Shown one piece after another: positions 61,386 through 64,000 of a stretch of DNA of 64,000 nucleotides. The stretch is taken from assembly GCA_037045455.1 (NCBI GenBank), contig JBAOIN010000016.1:310001-374000 (forward strand), read 5' to 3'. The translations under genes were made by a program, and so were the position numbers. Within the stretch, counting starts at the first letter, position 1. Each line of letters starts with the position of its first letter. The notes under the pieces are model-generated. The model saw nothing but the letters and a program-made list of their open reading frames with translations, ran no database searches and was not told the origin of the DNA. Source of the stretch: JADKAV01 sp037045455. GTDB lineage: Bacteria; Actinomycetota; Actinomycetes; S36-B12; UBA10799.

Positions 61386-62387
61386 CTAAAGGGTGTCGGA
61401 CAGGGCCTTGATCGGCATGTTCAACTCGGACAGCAGGTCGAGGTCGGAGGTGGCCGGCCGGCCGAGCGTGGTCAGGTAGTTGCCGACGATGACGGCGTTG
61501 ATGCCACCGAGCAGACCGTCCCGGGTGCCTGGGTCGCCCAGCGTGAGCTCCCGGCCGCCGGCATAGCGCAGGATCGCCTTCGGCAGAGCCAGCCGGAACG
61601 CGCCGATCGTACGCAGGGCGTCGGCGGACTCCATGACCGGCAGATCCCCGAATGGGGTGCCCGGCCGCGGGTTGAGGAAGTTCAGCGGCACCTCGTGCGG
61701 GTCGAGCTCGGCGAGCTGGGCGGCGAACTCGGCACGCTGCTCGACGCTCTCGCCCATGCCGACGATGCCGCCGCAGCAGACCTCCATGCCGGAGTCGGCG
61801 ATCATCCGCAGCGTGTCCCAGCGCTCGTCCCAGGTGTGGGTTGTGACGACGTTCGGGAAGTACGAACGCGCGGTCTCGAGGTTGTGGTTGTAGCGGTGGA
61901 TGCCCATCGCTTTGAGGTCGTCGACCTGTTCGCGGGTCAGGATGCCCAGCGACGCCGCGACGTTGATGTCCACGGCCTCCTGGATCGCGGCGACGGCCTC
62001 CCGCATCTGGGTCATCAGCTTCTCGTCCGGGCCACGGACAGCAGCCACGATGCAGAACTCGGTGGCACCGGTTGCCGCGGTCTGAATGGCGGCATCGACC
62101 AGGCCGGGGATGTCCAGCCAGGCGGCGCGCACTGGGGAGGGGAACAACCCGGATTGCGAGCAGAAGTGGCAGTCCTCGGGGCAGCCGCCGGTCTTGACCG
62201 AGACGATGCCTTCCACCTCCACCTCCGGGCCGCACCAGCGCATGCGCACGCGGTGGGCGAGGTCGAGGAGCTGCGGGATGCGCTCGTCGGGCAGCTGCAG
62301 GATGGCTAGGATTTCCGGCTGGCTCAGGCCTTCACCGGTTTCAAGAACGCGCTCCGCCGCCGCCAGCACATCGGTGTCAACTGTCAC
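61386..62387 (-). CDS. bioB: biotin synthase
   Basis: 333 residues, radical-SAM enzyme that inserts sulfur into dethiobiotin. The CPEDCHFCSQS motif holds the three cysteines for the 4Fe-4S cluster; VCCGGIVGMGE and YNHNLETA are conserved; LRYAGGRELTLGDPGTRDGLLGGINAVIVGNYLTT includes the Arg and Asn of the 2Fe-2S and product sites. ATG 62387 overlaps the bioD stop by 4 nt. Intact. Confidence 0.95.
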   Translation of the reverse strand: MTVDTDVLAAAERVLETGEGLSQPEILAILQLPDERIPQLLDLAHRVRMRWCGPEVEVEGIVSVKTGGCPEDCHFCSQSGLFPSPVRAAWLDIPGLVDAAIQTAATGATEFCIVAAVRGPDEKLMTQMREAVAAIQEAVDINVAASLGILTREQVDDLKAMGIHRYNHNLETARSYFPNVVTTHTWDERWDTLRMIADSGMEVCCGGIVGMGESVEQRAEFAAQLAELDPHEVPLNFLNPRPGTPFGDLPVMESADALRTIGAFRLALPKAILRYAGGRELTLGDPGTRDGLLGGINAVIVGNYLTTLGRPATSDLDLLSELNMPIKALSDTL

Positions 62388-63088
62388 AGCAGTCCTCTCA
62401 TCCGTTCCTCAAACTTATCCGCATCGAACTGGCCTCCGAAGGCCGGGGAGAGGCTGTGCTGGGCGACCATCTCGAACTGCTTCGGACTCGCATCGACGAT
62501 CCCGGCCGGGAGCACGCCGTCGACCGGCGCGCCACGCAGGATCCGCAGATCGTGCAGATTCTCGATCATCGCCAGGTCGGGTTCTTCCGGCCAGGCGCCG
62601 ATGATGACGCCCTTGCACTCGATACCTCGCGCGGCCATCGCCTCCAGCGTCAGCGCCGTGTGGTTGAGCGTGCCGAGACCGGCCGGAACGACCAGGACCG
62701 CCGGCACCCCCAGTTCGACCAGCAGGTCCGCGAACGTCAGGTCGTCGCTGAACCGCACGAGCAGGCCGCCGGCCCCTTCCAGCAGCACGAGGTCGGCGTC
62801 GGCTTCCTCAATGCCTTCGGCGACTTCGGCGGCGGTGAGGGTCGGGATGCCGCTACGACGCGCGGCCGCGGCGGGTGCCAGCGGGTCCGGATAGCGCACG
62901 AGTTCCAGCGTCTCGACGTGCGGCACCAGGCGGTGCACAACGTCGACGTCACCGGGTTTGTTGAGCGGCAAGCCGGTCTGCGCCGGCTTCATCACGGTCA
63001 CGACGTCGGGGCACAAGGCAGCGATGGCGGCGGTGGCAATGGTCTTGCCGACCTCCGTCCCGGTGCCGGTGATCGCCAGGACGCTCAT
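62384..63088 (-). CDS. bioD: dethiobiotin synthetase
   Basis: 234 residues, P-loop ATPase: AITGTGTEVGKT near residue 5; MKPAQTGLP (Lys and Thr of the active site); LLEGAGGLLVRF; VLVVPAGLGTLNHTALTLEAM. Converts 7,8-diaminononanoate to dethiobiotin. Located between bioF and bioB with 4-nt overlaps on both sides, so it is part of one operon. Confidence 0.95.
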   Translation of the reverse strand: MSVLAITGTGTEVGKTIATAAIAALCPDVVTVMKPAQTGLPLNKPGDVDVVHRLVPHVETLELVRYPDPLAPAAAARRSGIPTLTAAEVAEGIEEADADLVLLEGAGGLLVRFSDDLTFADLLVELGVPAVLVVPAGLGTLNHTALTLEAMAARGIECKGVIIGAWPEEPDLAMIENLHDLRILRGAPVDGVLPAGIVDASPKQFEMVAQHSLSPAFGGQFDADKFEERMRGLL

Positions 63089-64000
63089 GCGTTCTCCTTC
63101 ACGTGACGCAGGGTCGCTTCGATCGATGCGAAGTCACTGTCGGACAGTCCGGCATGGCCGGTCATCCGCAGCCGGGCAATGCCGTCGGGGACGGACGGGG
63201 GGCGGAAGCAGCCGACGTCAATGCCGGCCTGCGCGCACATGGCCTGGGCAGTGACGGCAAACTCCGGCGATGGCATTGGGATGGCGGCAACAGCGGCGTC
63301 GAAAGGGTTCACCGTCCAGCCGGCGGTTTGTGCGGTCTCGGCCAGGCGCCGAGTGTTCTGCAGGGCCCGCTGCGGCAGGGCGGGATCGGCCAGGATGCGC
63401 CGTGTTGCGGCAAGAGCGCTGCCTGTCGCGGCCGGGGCCAAGCCGGTATCGAAGATGAAGCTGCGGGCGGAGTTCACGAGATGGTCGATGATCGCCGGTG
63501 TCGCTGCGATGCCGCCGCCTTGCGAGCCCAACGCCTTGGACAGGGTGAACGTCCGAACCGCGCCTTCGATCGGGGTCGCTGGCAGGACGCCCACGCTGTG
63601 GGCCTCATCGATGATCAACAGCGCATCGTGTTCCTGGCACACCTGCCCGAGTTGTGCCAATGGCGCGAGTTCGCCGTCAACACTGAACACCGCATCCGTG
63701 ACGACGACGGCTCGGGGGTGCGGATTGTCGGCTAGCGCCTGCTTCACGGCGGTGACATCGGCGTTCGGTGTGATCCGCAACTCGGCCCGGGACAACCGGC
63801 ACGCGTCGACGATGGACGCGTGGTTGCGGGCGTCGGAGATCAGCAGCGTGTCCCGGTCGGTGAGCGCCGTGATGGCTGCGAGATTCGCCAGATAGCCAGA
63901 CGAGAACACCAGCACGGCAGGGGCGTGCAGGAGTTCGGCGAGTGCGGATTCCAGGGCGGCGTGAAGCTCGGTGTGCCCGCTCACCAGCCGCGATCCGGTG
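63085..64000 (-). CDS. bioF: 8-amino-7-oxononanoate synthase (partial, runs off the window)
   Basis: PLP-dependent condensing enzyme. The window holds at least 304 C-terminal residues. HTELHAALESALAE and VFSSGYLANLAAITAL (cofactor region), DEAHSVGVL, and TFTLSKALGSQGGG (PLP-binding Lys) are present. The 5' end lies beyond position 64000. The stop overlaps bioD. First known gene of the bioFDB cluster here; bioA is not in view. Confidence 0.93.
   Translation of the reverse strand, partial: TGSRLVSGHTELHAALESALAELLHAPAVLVFSSGYLANLAAITALTDRDTLLISDARNHASIVDACRLSRAELRITPNADVTAVKQALADNPHPRAVVVTDAVFSVDGELAPLAQLGQVCQEHDALLIIDEAHSVGVLPATPIEGAVRTFTLSKALGSQGGGIAATPAIIDHLVNSARSFIFDTGLAPAATGSALAATRRILADPALPQRALQNTRRLAETAQTAGWTVNPFDAAVAAIPMPSPEFAVTAQAMCAQAGIDVGCFRPPSVPDGIARLRMTGHAGLSDSDFASIEATLRHVKENA

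Overview
This is high-GC actinobacterial DNA (Actinomycetota), probably from an uncultivated lineage. The evidence is gene content: a SigR-like sigma factor with an RsrA-type zinc anti-sigma factor, a 24-codon bL37-like ribosomal protein gene, a BsaP-like biotin synthase helper, DUF222/HNH and wax-ester-synthase family proteins, and a recC-recB-recD operon. Many starts are also of the leaderless type: a TANNNT hexamer, exactly 6 nt, then ATG or GTG. There is one tRNA (initiator Met). I see no rRNA, no CRISPR array and no intact insertion sequence.

Layout. 0-8.3 kb: small and hypothetical proteins, a frameshifted sterol-desaturase-like hydroxylase, a HEAT-repeat protein, a cupin/DUF2200 pair, an ADP-ribosylglycohydrolase fused to a tyrosine-phosphatase-like domain, a secreted protein and a zinc-ribbon pair. 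8.3-16.5 kb: recCBD on the minus strand, recC frameshifted. 16.5-24 kb: HNH proteins, hydrolase, VOC protein, secreted subtilase, and two aldo/keto reductases with an alcohol dehydrogenase, divergent from a MmyB-type regulator. 25-41 kb: an accessory region with five toxin-antitoxin loci plus a PIN-toxin remnant, interspersed with a NERD protein, a secreted NlpC/P60 peptidase, another aldo/keto reductase, an AraC regulator/SDR pair, a CrtI-like oxidoreductase, a two-component system and a tandem pair of unknown paralogues. 41-51 kb: DUF72, tRNA-fMet, CsbD, P450, a PAS-GGDEF-EAL protein, PIG-L deacetylase, a DJ-1/SRPBCC fusion and an AI-2E-type permease. 51-57.6 kb: hisN, rsgA and aroA on minus; a wax ester synthase, YedK, a hydrolase, sigR and rsrA on plus. 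57.7-64 kb: bL37, a PilT-like ATPase, bsaP, a hotdog protein, and a minus-strand cluster bioF-bioD-bioB, a 29-residue membrane protein and a ThDP enzyme.

Two cautions and one highlight. (1) About eighteen otherwise well-conserved genes, including recC, aroA, rsgA and hisN, carry single-base frameshifts, several in short G or C runs. This looks more like consensus error than decay, so I annotate them as whole genes and give the break positions. (2) A few loci are damaged in ways this does not easily explain: a yoeB copy with stops and shifts, an AbrB antitoxin with an amber codon, and signal-peptidase and PIN remnants. The most notable unexplained structure is a family of three dispersed ~100-bp imperfect palindromes, at 7765, 49068 and 57597, lying between unrelated genes.
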